Below are positions 26,761-37,915 of a DNA stretch of 64,000 bases, in pieces (the first letter of the stretch is position 1; the number at the start of each line of letters is the position of its first letter). The position numbers and the translations under genes are program-made. Under the pieces are notes generated by a model. The model was not told the origin of the DNA and made no database searches. It worked only from the letters and a program-made list of their open reading frames with translations. The DNA comes from Panopea generosa (taxonomy: Eukaryota; Mollusca; Bivalvia; Adapedonta; Hiatellidae), in contig CM055900.1 in the NCBI GenBank assembly GCA_029582155.1, forward strand, positions 39,804,334-39,868,333. The letters are read 5' to 3'.

Positions 26761-28086
26761 CCTATACCATGAAAACAAAAAAAAAATACTCCAGAACTAT
26801 CATTTGTGTAAATGTTGTATTGACATTTTGTGATAATGATACACCATAAAGTATCTTTCTTGAATTGTCTACACATTTGTTTGATAAATTATATATGTAT
26901 ACATTGTATTCTAGAATATTATGTAGCAATAAACTAAGGTAACTTTTTAACACAAACTTGTTTGGGGCATTGTTTTTTTTTCTACGGCTCGTAATTTTAT
27001 ACAACTTTTTCAACCGTTTTATTTTTTCATTTATCAATATAATTATACCACCATGGTGTAGATAAATATTCTTTATTTGTCAGCATGAAGCTACATGTAT
27101 AGAAGATCTTACACTGTAGTAAACTATTGTCATTTCTGTCTTTCTGCAACAATTTTTAAGAAGATAGTTTTTTTTAAAAAAAATAAGCTTGTTTTCACCA
27201 TTTATATACTATTTTAGCAATGATTACATTGTCAAAACATTTATTTACTTATATAGTTCGAAATGATAATTTAGAGATTAGAAACACATAAAAAACTCAT
27301 TATAACTGTAATAGACCTGCAGCGTAATTACTTTGTAATCCAAACTAATTGCAAAAATTCATAATTCATTTAAGGAGCAGTCATTGATACAATAATCTAT
27401 TTGATCTAGACATTGTTTTACAATATAAAGAATAAGTAAATGGTAGTTCAATTCTTTATAGATGTTCTTGTGATTTTGGCTATGTAATATCTGTATTATA
27501 TTTAAAATTTCAAGATTTCCACACTTTTACAGTTCATCTTTGTTATTGTTTATTGTTGTTTTAAAGACAATTAGTTGTATGTTTTGACATATTTTTTACT
27601 TATAGCATGTCCCAATACTTTCTTTTACAAGTGTAGTTAATTAAACTGGCAATTTAAGTTTTTACAAATTGATACCTGATTGTTGAATACAGCTGTGAAT
27701 TACAACTTTTAAAGTGAACATACAAAATTAAAGATTTCCTTAAAGAACTATGGTAAGCATTTTCAAGTCCTAGATTTGTAAAATATTGAAAGTGATTTGT
27801 TGAAAATGTGTACTTGAGTTTTTATTTGTAAGTCAAATTTAAAAAAAGAAAAAGAAGTAAAAACTTTTATTTTCGGTTATTTCTCTGTTGTTCAATTTTC
27901 ATGCATATTTCTACTGCTTAAATTTCATAGAAAATTATCTTGTGAGATATTTAAATGTTTAAAATTTCGAAAATAATTTTATGCATTTATGTAAAGAATC
28001 GGGTTTGAAAAGTGTAGAAAATCAGATTTGAAAAGAATATTTTTATGCCACAAAGAATGGAGAAGGATCATAAGTGCAGCATTGTT
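26760..28086. other. AT-rich intergenic DNA
   Basis: No exon, repeat family or RNA gene was recognised. Open frames such as the 91-codon one on the minus strand at 26762-27037 are AT-rich and lack support. Confidence 0.5.
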
Positions 28087-28278
28087 ATGGCCCCTTTTTG
28101 ACTTAATTACATGAAGTGGGTGCATCCATGTCTTATGGCCCCTTTTTGACTTAATTACATATAGTGGTTGCATCCATGTCTTATGGCCCCTTTTTGACTT
28201 AATTATATATAGTGGGTGCATCCATGTCTTATGGCCCCTTTTTGACTTAATTACATATAGTGGAGGCATCTTTGTCCT
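28087..28278 (+). repeat. 48-bp minisatellite, four copies
   Basis: ATGGCCCCTTTTTGACTTAA starts copies at 28087, 28135, 28183 and 28231, an exact 48-bp step. Each is followed by TTA.AT..AGTGG.TGCATCCATGTCTT. The last copy is more divergent. Because 48 is a multiple of three, it generates a repetitive minus-strand open frame (27979-28269) with a 16-residue repeat; I regard that frame as non-coding. Confidence 0.95.
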
Positions 28279-28814
28279 ATGGATACATGACTTGTTTAAG
28301 TTTTTATTTCTTTAATTCAATCACCAAGATAATGTGATATGTGAGTTTTTCATTCTCATGGTTTCACAGTTATGTACGATTTTAACCAATCATTGAACTG
28401 CAAAATTATTTAGTCTTTCAGCAAAATTAATTTTCTTTCAAGTTAAAAAGCATGTTTTTTCCAGTTATTTTGTGAAGTTAGGAAAAATTAAGGCTACTTC
28501 TTATTGGAAATAGTGGAATATGCAGGTCCTCAACCCCACCCTTTCCGATCGAAAAAGAGAATGATACAGGCTTGTTTTAATGAAACCATGTTTGTGAAAG
28601 TTATTGTGTAATACAAGAATAGTACTGTAACTTCTTACTGTTATGTTGAGTTTTATGATCTCAATATTGTTATTAGATGTATGTAAATAATTATTTCTCA
28701 GTTTTTGTCTAGAACTTGCTGAAACAAGAATTACTTTATTTTGTTACAATTAAAAAAGAATAAAAAAAAGATTGCTATTTTTTTTTTTATACTTATTCTT
28801 TTTACTTTGATTGG

Positions 28815-28995
28815 GAAACATTTTCTTTCAACTCCGACGAATCTTGCTCCATGTCTCCCTTGGTAGAACTATATGTAGAACATGTACTAAGCATATGAGG
28901 GTAAAGTGTCTTACACACAACATTTGACAGAGATCGGGGATCAAACCCGCAACCCTCTGATCCTGGGTTTGATGCCATGCTACTATACTGCAAGC
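28815..28995 (-). mobile_element. SINE family C copy
   Basis: Same layout as the copies at 38250-38410 and 42005-42130. On the minus strand it shows a tRNA-like B-box region (CGGGTTTGATCCCCGATCTC), then AGACACTTTA and a CATATGCTTAGTACATG word, then a GTAGAAC...tail ending in TCCCAATC. The A-box side near 28990 is decayed. Confidence 0.65.
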
Positions 28996-29049
28996 TAAAC
29001 AAATATTTTCTTTTCCTTTTGTATAAACACTTCTCTATTGTGAAACATT

Positions 29050-29334
29050 GATGGATTGATTGAATATTTAGTGTCATTTTTATGCCATCGAGGGCTAACA
29101 GACGATTAGTTAACCTAACCACTGTTTCCTGGGATTAACCAGTACTCGAGCACACCCCATCTCCGCAATTAACTGATAACTTTCCCACTTGAATCAGTGG
29201 TGAGAGACGAATGATAATGAGACACAATGTCGTATATCAGTCATCACGGAGACTGTTGCCGAGTGCGGGATTCAAACTCACGACCCCTGGATTGATAGTC
29301 AGACGCGTAACCGACTGAGCTAATCAAGCCCGGC
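29050..29334 (-). mobile_element. SINE family A, full-length copy with tRNA-like head
   Basis: Read on the minus strand, 29334 to about 29258 is a 77-nt tRNA-like head. It starts GCCGGGCTTGATTAGCTCAG (A box TAGCTCAGTCGG), carries GAGTTTGAATCCCG as B box, and ends GCACTCGGC, which pairs with the start. The body follows with CTCATTATCATTCGTCTCTC and a GATTCAAGTGGGAAAGTTAT segment, then GGGGTGTGCTCGAGTACTGG, and the tail ends GACACTAAATATTCAATCAA. The architecture is a Pol III-transcribed SINE. It resembles SINEs widespread in molluscs, but the named superfamily could not be verified here. Confidence 0.85.
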
Positions 29335-29459
29335 TATATTGGGAAACAAGTTCCTAACAAGTTATACATATTTTACTCAATATCTTTTTGGGTAGAAACA
29401 TTAATAAGCCTATGCAGATAAAGTGTCTTGCTCGAGGATCTATGGATCTTGGAAAAATA

Positions 29460-30474
29460 CAAGGTATGTCCCAAAAGTAATGGGACACATTTAGAAATAT
29501 GTCTTTTAGTGTTTCAATCCGAACAAAACTTGGCATGAATAATTTTCCAAATTTAAACTATAAGCATGAAAAATGTCGATATCGTACATCAACATTTAAC
29601 ATTAATTTTGACAAAGCAAAATTTATATGTTACAAAGTAGGGGGGAGTTTGACGTTATTAATGTCACGTCAAGTTAACATTCAAATGAAAGTGATTCCTT
29701 TTTTCGAAGTGTAAACCGCTGTGTAAAACACAATTCTTGTGGTACTGCACCCACTTCTGGTACATGTCAGGATACTCTGGTTACTCATAGATCCTAACCA
29801 CAGAATGTACACTCAGTGACATGGCCCAGAAGTACTGAAAGCATTTTTCACGAACATCTGACTTGACTCCCAGGAAAACCAGACACAAGATTTTGGTCTT
29901 CCAAATCACTGATGGTAAGTTACTTTCGTCTCATCATTGGAAACCCATTTGTACCACCAATAGATAAGACTCAAGGATAGGCTTTCTGTTGACAAGTTGT
30001 GTGAAATAAACTTCAGGGTATCCTGTGGGGTCATATTACACCCAACCCAAAAATTTACCAGACTCCAAATTTCCATTTTAGGTGTGACGTTGTCCAATTT
30101 TTTCACTATTCAAATTCGCACTTATTTCAAAAGTGCGTACAACATTCATATATCTATATATAACGTCAAATTTTTAAATGACATTCGCACATGATCTGAA
30201 ATTACGTCCACTGTTATTTCATAACATTTGGCACCATATTGAGGAAATTTGCTTTCCAATGCAATGTTATTTTTTTTAATGGCATCTAAATCCCCCGTAC
30301 TTCTAAACTCGCGTTACTATGGTGACTATTGCATAAACTTAATGATGACTGAAAGTAGATTTGATGTTTTATGACAATTGAAGATGTGTCGATATATCCA
30401 TTGATACAACTGGCATGCATGCAACGCCTTAATACAAAAATGACCGGGTCCTATTACTTTTGGGACATACCTCG
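29460..30474 (-). mobile_element. 1015-bp non-autonomous mariner-type element with relic transposase
   Basis: The ends are inverted repeats: CAAGGTATGTCCCAAAAGTA at 29460 and, reading inward from the other end, CGAGGTATGTCCCAAAAGTA at 30474. TA dinucleotides flank both sides (29458-29459 and 30475-30476), the target duplication of Tc1/mariner elements. On the minus strand a 66-codon frame (30106-29906) encodes a helix-turn-helix-like N-terminus with WSLVNFWVGCNMTPQDTL and SLIYWWYKWVSNDETKV, resembling mariner transposase N-termini. The catalytic DD(D/E) core is absent; sequence near the far end looks like a C-terminal remnant (MYQKW...NCVLHSGLHFEK). It looks like an internal deletion derivative moved in trans. 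A second copy is at 58516-59541. Confidence 0.85.
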
Positions 30475-30599
30475 TACTTCACAAATTTGGCTTGCATTTT
30501 TTCTTCATTTATCTATTGATACACTATTGATGGTCATAAAAAGGTTTTATGTCTACTTTACAGATGTTTAGTATGTTTGTGGTTTGTGTTTATTGTCAT

Positions 30600-30815
30600 G
30601 ATAAGACTTAATCACTGCAGGTATAAAGTTTTAACATCATTTTGATAACTGGTGAAGGAAAAACTTCAGAATAAATCTGAGTAGAACCACCGTTCTTCTG
30701 CAAATTAGTTGCATACTTTATCGCATAGAATCTATGGATTCCCACAGCTAGGCATTAAACCATAACCTCAGTGATGAGAAGTGATCTTGAGACATTGCCT
30801 CTCGAAAACCACTCC
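30600..30815 (-). mobile_element. SINE-like family D, degraded copy
   Basis: Shares GAGTAGAACCACC.TTCT.C, a GCAA.TTA.TTG stretch and GTGATCTTGAGA with the better copies at 35620-35850 and 42250-42455. The B-box region is badly decayed here (CATTAAACCATAACC). Confidence 0.5.
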
Positions 30816-33365
30816 AGAGAAGAATGGATTTGAATACTAATACCCTTAATATGCCCATCAAATTCATTCTTCATTACACTTGTTTAAATTAATGATACCT
30901 GCTTCTGATCTTGTAGATTCATGGCTTCTACTGGGACAGGAAGTAGGATATATCAACTGCTGTATAAACTCTCCTATGCATAGGGGTAATATTTCTTGGA
31001 TTGGGGGAACATGATATAGAATGACCACCTCCCCACTCTTTTATATTTGGCTGTTAAAGGCAGTATATAAAGGAAAAACGCTAGAAATCTCTAAAAAAAA
31101 AAAAAAAAAAATACAAATCATCTAATTTAATAAATCCCTGAAGCGCATGATTGATATGGTAATATAACATACATACCGCTAGGCAACGTTCACTTTGTCA
31201 TTTTGATTCTATTTTAGATAAACCAGAACCATTGTGATGGATCAAATCACAATGCAAATTAAATCTAGTGACTCATTTGCTATGTCGCAATTTTAAGCAG
31301 GAAACCTATTTTAGTCTATCCTTATCACAACATAGGCTCAGTGAATAAATATGGGCATGATATGTTGGGAAAAAAATATGTTTTACAAAATTTTTAGAAA
31401 TCTTGATGCACCTTCTTTTACAGACCAAAAGGCCCATTCATTTATATTCATTCATTCTTTTTATAGACTGAAATACTTGGCAGCTACCCCAGGTTCAAGA
31501 TTTACTGTAGCTGTGGGTAAATTACCTAGACATTTATTTGGCTGTTCTTGAAATTGACCTGCAGTTCTCAGCCTATCAAACAATACAAACAAATATTTTG
31601 CTATAGTAATTATCATTAGCACTTTCTTAGAGCAAAAACAAACAAACCAACTAAACAGTAAACTCAATATAAACTGGTTTAATCATATAATCTTGACATG
31701 TACATACAATCTTGAATGTCACACTCATATTGGACTCGGTTTCCTATACTTATACATATTACACAATTACATATATATGTATATATAAAATATTGTTATT
31801 TACATGTTCATAAAAAGTTGTACAATAAGGTAATTATTTAAAATAAAATGTACACGATATTAACAAAATTAAATGGCTTATCACAACAGTATAATAATTT
31901 GTATAGCAATAGGTCATTCTTTAACAATGTTACAGGTACATACAAACCACACTCTAATGAGATGCTAGTGTTGAAAGTTTACTATTTATCAGGTACAATA
32001 AGGACACAATCATAATGCATACATACTCTGTAAGCCTAAAGTAACAGTGAATATTGCCGACCTGTGAATTGATAAAATGTTGATTAAAACAAAGCAATCA
32101 CCTACTGGTGTAAAACTTCTGACTCTTGACATTACAAAAACTAGAATGACATCAAAATGAAGTGTGGGGTGGGGTGTGTGCATTTTTTGTTTTTGTATTT
32201 TTAATAATATATTTTATATAGCTTCTTAAAAAATATTATCCCCACTAGTTAAGGAGCTATTTACAACTATACATTCAACAACAACAACAAAAAATACTCT
32301 TGTTAATTTTTAAAGAAGTATTTTTTATAAATGTACAATTAATATACATATCTTAAGATGATTAAAAAGCTATCTAAGCATAATTATAAACTTTGTTGCA
32401 TGGTCAGCTCAAGAGTTCATGCTGAACTCAACAACAAATGGACGCATTATAACAATATAAATGCCTGTAACTTTCTACCTCAATCTGCAATAATACTTTC
32501 AATTTCGAGGCCAAGTCAAGTGCTTGCACTTTAATGCATATTTATTTTATGAATCCTAGAAATTGAGTTTTGAGAATAAATTTGAATTGAGTATGAAAAA
32601 AAGTTTTATAACCTGTTCTCTCTTTTTCTGCGATAGATAATATTCCCGCTCAGTGCAAATATGTGTTTGAAATTTATATGGTGACAACATTTTTTTTTAA
32701 TGATAACTAAAATCCTAATGCAAAAACAAACAATTATCTTTCACCCAAAGTATTTATTTATAACCACCAAATCATGACCAGCATGATATCAAACACTACC
32801 TGACACAAAGTCAAAGAGTGAATATGTATAAAGTGTTTAAAACATCCTAAATATTAAATGATAATACATGGTACTTACACTTAATAAATGAGAAAAACCA
32901 TTTCCATATATACAGTTGTCAAGTAAAACAGTGTACTTTATACATACATGTAATTAAATACCACAACAGTTCAGAACTGTATTCAGCTTGAAGAAAACAG
33001 CAATTATAAAGGCTAATACTAGGCAACTGAACAAACAAACAAATGAAAATCTGACGACTTCTGGGAAATTGCATAATTTCCCATTCAATCCTGTTATTAA
33101 ACTTATTAAACACAAGCATATAACTCTTAAAAGTGTTTTCTGAATTAGAAAATGTTTGCAACAAACTTGTGTTTGTAAATGTTGCCATATACATTCAACA
33201 TTAAACAATACTGAACACATCAAAGTCCTTTAAAACAAGTTGGTCTCATGATAGTGCAATCCCCAAACAAAAGCATCTATTTATCTCCAAGCTCCCATTA
33301 AACTCTAACACCCAGAACAATATTGTATTCCTTGACATCCATTGGAATAATTTATAGAGACTGGA
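30816..33365. other. AT-rich intergenic DNA and possible 3' UTR of the ankyrin gene
   Basis: No exon was recognised on either strand. An A run of about 20 lies at 31094-31112. TTTATT words (AATAAA on the minus strand), for example near 32750 and 32540, could serve as poly(A) signals for the minus-strand ankyrin/SOCS-box gene if its 3' UTR is long. Open frames of 66-91 codons here lack supporting features. Confidence 0.4.
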
Positions 33366-33367
33366 AG

Positions 33368-33853
33368 CTTGTCTTATTCACGAATTTTAGCTTGTTTTAT
33401 ACACAAATTGTAGCTTATCTTATACAAGAATTGTAGCTTGTCTTATACAAGAATTGTAGCTTGTTGCCTGATACAAGAACTGTAGCTTGTTGCCTGATAC
33501 AAGAATAGTAGCTTATTGCCTGATACAAGAATTGTAGCTTGTCTTATACAATAATTGTAACTTGTCTTGTACAAGAATTGTAGCTTATTGCCTGATACAA
33601 GAATTGTAGCTTGTCTTACACAAAAATTGTAGCTTATTGCCTGATACAAAAATTGAAGCTTGTCTTACACAAAAATTGTAGCTTGTCTTACACAAGAATT
33701 GTAGCTTATTGCCTGATACAAGAATAGTAGCTTATTGCCTGATACAAGAATAGTAGCTTATTGCCTGATACAAGAATTGTAGCTTGTCTTATACAAGAAT
33801 TGTAACTTGTCTTGTACAAGAATTGTAGCTTATTGCCTGATACAAGAATTGTA
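33368..33853 (+). repeat. minisatellite with interleaved 23-bp and 26-bp units
   Basis: About 20 units of ACAAGAATTGTAGCTT followed either by GTCTTAT (23 bp) or by ATTGCCTGAT/GTTGCCTGAT (26 bp). Point variants (ACAAGAATAGTAGC, ACAAAAATTGTAGC) recur in groups. It generates a repetitive minus-strand frame at 33443-33649 that is not considered a gene. It lies about 0.8 kb beyond the stop of the ankyrin gene, so it may be in its 3' UTR or flank. Confidence 0.93.
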
Positions 33854-34619
33854 TTTGGTATGTTTTAAAACATATTCATCCTTATGGCAATAAGAGTATA
33901 ATCTAAGCGTGTGTAATAATTTTTTTTTTAAATACTAAAAATTTGTAGAACTTTGTTGTACTGTGTTGAAAAGAAAATAAGTGTCAATTTAATACAAAAT
34001 TTAAGATACAAGTACCTGTTGTAAAAAATCTTCTACTTTACCTGAAAAACAATGCAAAATGTTCAGAATTCATGTTTAATCATTGCAGTCATACAATGTC
34101 TTGTCAGAAAGAATGTATAAATATTTTCAAACACAGGCATACTTGGAGGGTGTTTGAAATGAAAAAATACACCACATTGACAAACTTGCAATTTTAGTCA
34201 AACTGTATCTTATACAGGTAAAATTGATTGTTCCACTAGGCTTTTTAAAAAAGAAAAATTTGTTAGAAATCTCTGCATGTTTTTTGTTTGCTCAGGAGTA
34301 TAACACCTATACCATGGTTAATGTACACGAGACAAATTTATATAATACAAATATCACCTGCACTATTCCCATGTTCAGGCTAGAAAATCCATCGACTGCA
34401 TGATTGTTCTAATCATATTCATAACATAATGTCACAAAGATGTCGCAATAAGATAAAAGTGAAACGGCAATAAATAAAAAACTTCTGTTTTCTATAGGTC
34501 AAGTCATTTTGTTGGGTAACAGTTTCCCATACTTAAAACAGTATGGGCTCAGCAATGTTGGTCAGTAATTGTGATACTTTGTATTTGTTCATTTCTAAGG
34601 ATAACTTTGATGCAAGTTT
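33854..34619. other. 3' flank or 3' UTR of the ankyrin/SOCS-box gene
   Basis: AT-rich, no open frame of note. On the minus strand the stop codon of the gene overlaps AATAAA (CAATAAAAAC), but a signal that close would leave almost no UTR, so the real one is probably further on. Confidence 0.4.
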
Positions 34620-35520
34620 TTATTGACAGTAATCACAGCATTTATTTGCCCCTTCCTCTCCTTCTTGATGATGATGTTGGTGGTTTGTGGGCGGGGTCTC
34701 AATCTCATCATCATCAATGCTCGAGTCGGACTCTGAGGAACTTGAGAACTCAATTGGTGGACAATACTTCCTGTTGCAGATGGCTGGGCAGTCTACTGGA
34801 CATTTTCCAGTCAATTCCAGACGACCTCTCATGTAGAACTCATCCTTCACATGAGAGGTATATGAAATGTATTCTCTCAAATTGTCAGCAAGGTTTAATT
34901 TTTTTAATTTATGGGGTGGGTATTTCCCCATCAATCGAAAGATACGACCTCTGCATAACTGGCGCAGTGTCCTGACTTTATCCGTTTCTCTTTCAAGCCA
35001 ATTGATTATATCTGGGCGATGATAAATTGAGACGGGCCAGTCGTTTCGTTTCACCCAATCCTCTTGCAAGAAATGCGGGTTTACCGCTGCCATGAATTTC
35101 ATAAGACGCACCAACTTTTCATCAACTGCCATATGGAAGTAGGTTGGTCCACGTTTTTTTACAAGTGAACACCCTTGATGTATTAGCGTCATTGCACATT
35201 CTTCACTGTGTAAATTCATAGCCTGAGACAGCGGTGTCTCCTTCCATTTGTAACGTTTGTCCATCTTGTACCCATACTCAATCAGCAGTTTGGCCATGGC
35301 AGGGTTATGATGCTCTATGGCAACTGTCATGGCAGTTATGCCGTTATTGCTCTTTGCATGAATCTTAATCTCATTTTGCAATAAGTACTCTACAATCTCA
35401 TATCTTTTGTATGCGACACCAAAGTGTACAGCATTGAATCCTTCCTCTGTACGAGCCTGTATCTTACATAGAGCATTCACAAGTAATTCTACAATATCTT
35501 TATTGTCCATCTGTACAGCT
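34620..35520 (-). CDS. terminal exon of ankyrin-repeat/SOCS-box (ASB-like) protein
   Basis: This 901-nt exon runs from the acceptor TTATTTCAG (ending at 35521 on the minus strand) to TAA at 34622-34620 and encodes residues 253-552. Five ankyrin-type helices come first (TPLIKAVQMDNKDIVELL, then GFNAVHFGVAYKRYEIVEYLL, GITAMTVAIEHHNPAMAKLL, ETPLSQAMNLHSEECAMTLI, and a decayed last one). A SOCS box at about 436-472 follows, with BC-box residues Leu438, Cys442 and Ile446 in LRQLCRGRI, and ends in LREYISY. In known ASB proteins this box binds Elongin B/C and Cullin-5, making the ankyrin part a substrate receptor for ubiquitination. The Cullin-5 box, typically LP.P, reads LNLA here. After the SOCS box comes an unusual ~80-residue tail with a Cys cluster (CPVDCPAICNRKYCPP), a Ser/acidic run, His/Gln residues and a final CCDYC. 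Confidence 0.85.
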
Positions 35521-35619
35521 CTGAAATAACAAAGAAACATTGTTTATATAATGTTTGTAATCATTTCTCAATAACAAGAAAACAAAAGAGTCACTTCATT
35601 ATTTTGCCATCAACTTTAA

Positions 35620-35850
35620 GGAAGTTTAACGCCATATTCAACACATTTCAGGTTACGTATTGCATATCCAGTTATTATTGCTGGAGAAAGACATCAGAAT
35701 GGATCTGAGTAGAACCACCATCCTCCTGCAAGTAACTGGAAAATTTTCTCACATAAAGTTTTTGGAGTGAGTGGCATTTGAACCTATGACCTTGTGGTTA
35801 GAGGTAAGTGATCTTGAGAAGACTCCTTGGATCATTTGGCCATGGAGGAC
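35620..35850 (-). mobile_element. SINE-like family D copy in intron of the ASB-like gene
   Basis: On the plus strand it reads TTCAACACATTTCAGGTTA, then CATATCCAGTTATTATTGCTGG, GAGTAGAACCACCATCC.CC and ACATAAAGTTTTTGGAG. It ends with ATTTGAACCTATGACC, which on the minus strand is a B-box-like GGTCATAGGTTCAAATGCC. Near-identical parts recur at 42250-42455. It is probably a tRNA-derived SINE with its head toward 35850. Confidence 0.7.
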
Positions 35851-36096
35851 TCTCATTTTTCCATCATTTAAATTTTTTAGAGATATGTTTTAATTTCTAA
35901 TCAGAGAATGATGATGATTGTTCCTAGTGCATACACTGTCTATCTTGGTATCTCGTCAGTTTTGCGACTAAATGCAATAATACATAATGTATGTATGTAA
36001 CCTACTGCATTATAATTGTCATCATTGCAAGCCACACAGGGCAACACTAGTCTTTATTAAAGAAACTGGAAGTAATTTTTTTTATTTAAATGTATT

Positions 36097-37142
36097 TGTT
36101 CTACATCGATTGTTAAACAAGTTCTTACAACTTCGACAAATCATGTTTTCTTGGGTAGAACCAGTACTAAACATGTGGATAAAGTGTCTTAGTCAGGGAC
36201 ACTACACATGACCGAGGTCGAGGATTGAACACAAAATCCTGGGCAGAAGCAGTACTAAACATGTGGATAAAGTGTCTTACTCAGGGACACTACACATGAC
36301 AGAGGTTGAGGATTGAACACATAATTTTGGGTATAACCAGTACTAAACATGTGGATAAAGTGTCTTAGTCAGGGACACTACACATGACCGAGGTCGAGGA
36401 TTGAACACATAATTTTGGGTATAACCGGTACTAAACATGTGGATAAAGTGTCTTAGTCAGGGACACTACACATGACCGAGGTCAAGGATTGAACACATAA
36501 TTTTGGGTATAACCAGTACTAAACATGTGGATAAAGTGTCTTAGTCAGGGACACTACATATGACCGAGGTCGAGGATTGAACACAAAATCCTGGGCAGAA
36601 GCATTACTAAACATGTAGATAAAGTGTCTTACTCAGGGACACTACACATGACAGAGGTCGAGGATTGAACACATAATTTTGGGTATAACCAGTACTAAAC
36701 ATGTGGATAAAGTGTCTTAGTCAGGGACACTACACATGACCGAGGTCGAGGATTGAACACATAATTTTAGGTATAACCAGTACTAAACATGTGGATAAAG
36801 TGTCTTAGTCAGGGACACTACACATGACCGAGTCGAGGATTGAACACATAATTTTGGGTATAACCAGTACTAAACATGTGGATAAAGTGTCTTAGTCAGG
36901 GACACTACACATGACCGAGGTTGAGGATTGAACACAAAATCCTGAGCAGAAGCAGTACTAAACATGTAGATAAAGTGTCTTAGTCAGGGACACTACACAT
37001 GACCAAGGTCGAGGATTGAACACATAATTTTGGGTATAACCAGTACTAAACATGTGGATAAAGTGTCTTACTCAGGAACACTACACATGACCGAGGTCAA
37101 GGATTGAACACGTAATCCTGGGTCTGATGCAATACCAACACA
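36097..37142 (-). repeat. SINE family C copy with an internal 87-bp segment expanded to about eleven copies
   Basis: The outer parts match one SINE: the tail side at 36097-36155 (GATTGTTAAACAAGTTC then TTGGGTAGAACC) and the head side at 37100-37142 (AATCCTGGGTCTGATGC). Between them the segment AGTACTAAACATGTGGATAA, AGTGTCTTAGTCAGGGACAC, TACACATGACCGAGGTCGAG, GATTGAACACATAATTTTGG, GTATAACC is repeated about eleven times at 86-90-bp steps. Two subtypes alternate irregularly (ATAATTTTGGGTATAACC and AAAATCCTGGGCAGAAGC). It lies in the last intron of the ASB-like gene. Confidence 0.9.
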
Positions 37143-37915
37143 TTTTATTTGTATGTTTACAATGTAAAGTTTTTAATTACCCTTGCACTTTTGGGAGCTC
37201 TTCTGTATGTTTTATCATTTGCTCTTACAATTAAAAGACTCGGCAAGTTTCTATTATATTTAGGTAAATTATTTTTGTCTCTTACTCTTATTTTTTTGTC
37301 AAGTTTGAACAGAATTGTTTTATTTAAAATAGTTTTACATATATTAGATTTTTTCACTGCCATTAATGCTGTAACTCAATTCAAGTTGGTTATTTATCAA
37401 TCAAAGGAAATAATTTGATAAATTAATGACTCCTTTATTATTACATCTGAATAGCTTGTAAACATTTCAATTGAACATTTTTCATACACAAGATGAGTTT
37501 CAAAATGAATATAAATACCGGTATTGAATAATATTGGGTCTATATATATGAAAATGTATTTAATTTAGGGCAGTTGGCACCTGATTGTAAAAGATATGAT
37601 GGCCTGCTAACAGTGTTTATTGAGAGGGTTTTCCAAGTTGAATGGTCTAGCATTCTCTCTCTAGATCATTTACCTCCAATCACGGGGGTTATGGATTGAC
37701 CAAAGTCCATTCAAAACTTTGTTACTTGCAAAAGGACAGAGGTTCAACATCAGATTTAGTCTGGGGTCTTCTTCAACCAATAAAACTTAGAAACTAAGTA
37801 TAATCTTTATGAGTTGAAAATGGCATTAAACACTACTTAAATAAAAATATATATCAAACAAATTTTTTCTTTAGTTTATTACGAATATTATGTGTATACT
37901 CGTACAACAACATAC
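37143..37915. other. intron DNA of the ASB-like gene with a family D remnant
   Basis: AT-rich intron sequence. From about 37650 to 37845 it resembles family D in the plus orientation (GATCATTTACCTCCAATCAC, then TTGCAAAAGGACAGAGG, ending AAAATGGCATTAAACAC). An 89-codon hydrophobic plus-strand frame at 37149-37418 is AT-rich and unsupported. Confidence 0.45.

Noticed and set aside
27979-28269. 96-codon minus-strand frame with a 16-residue repeat
   Set aside because: It is generated by the 48-bp minisatellite and has no other support.
29258-29334. Functional tRNA gene
   Set aside because: It has A and B boxes and closing pairing, but it is joined to a SINE body with related copies elsewhere, so it is a SINE head.
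29906-30106. Functional transposase gene
   Set aside because: Only about 66 codons of an N-terminal DNA-binding region remain; the catalytic core is missing.
34571-34975. 134-codon plus-strand open frame
   Set aside because: It is antisense to the SOCS-box exon, whose reading frame is clearly the conserved one.
37149-37418. 89-codon hydrophobic protein
   Set aside because: It is a T-rich intron segment that mimics membrane segments, with no homology or splice support.
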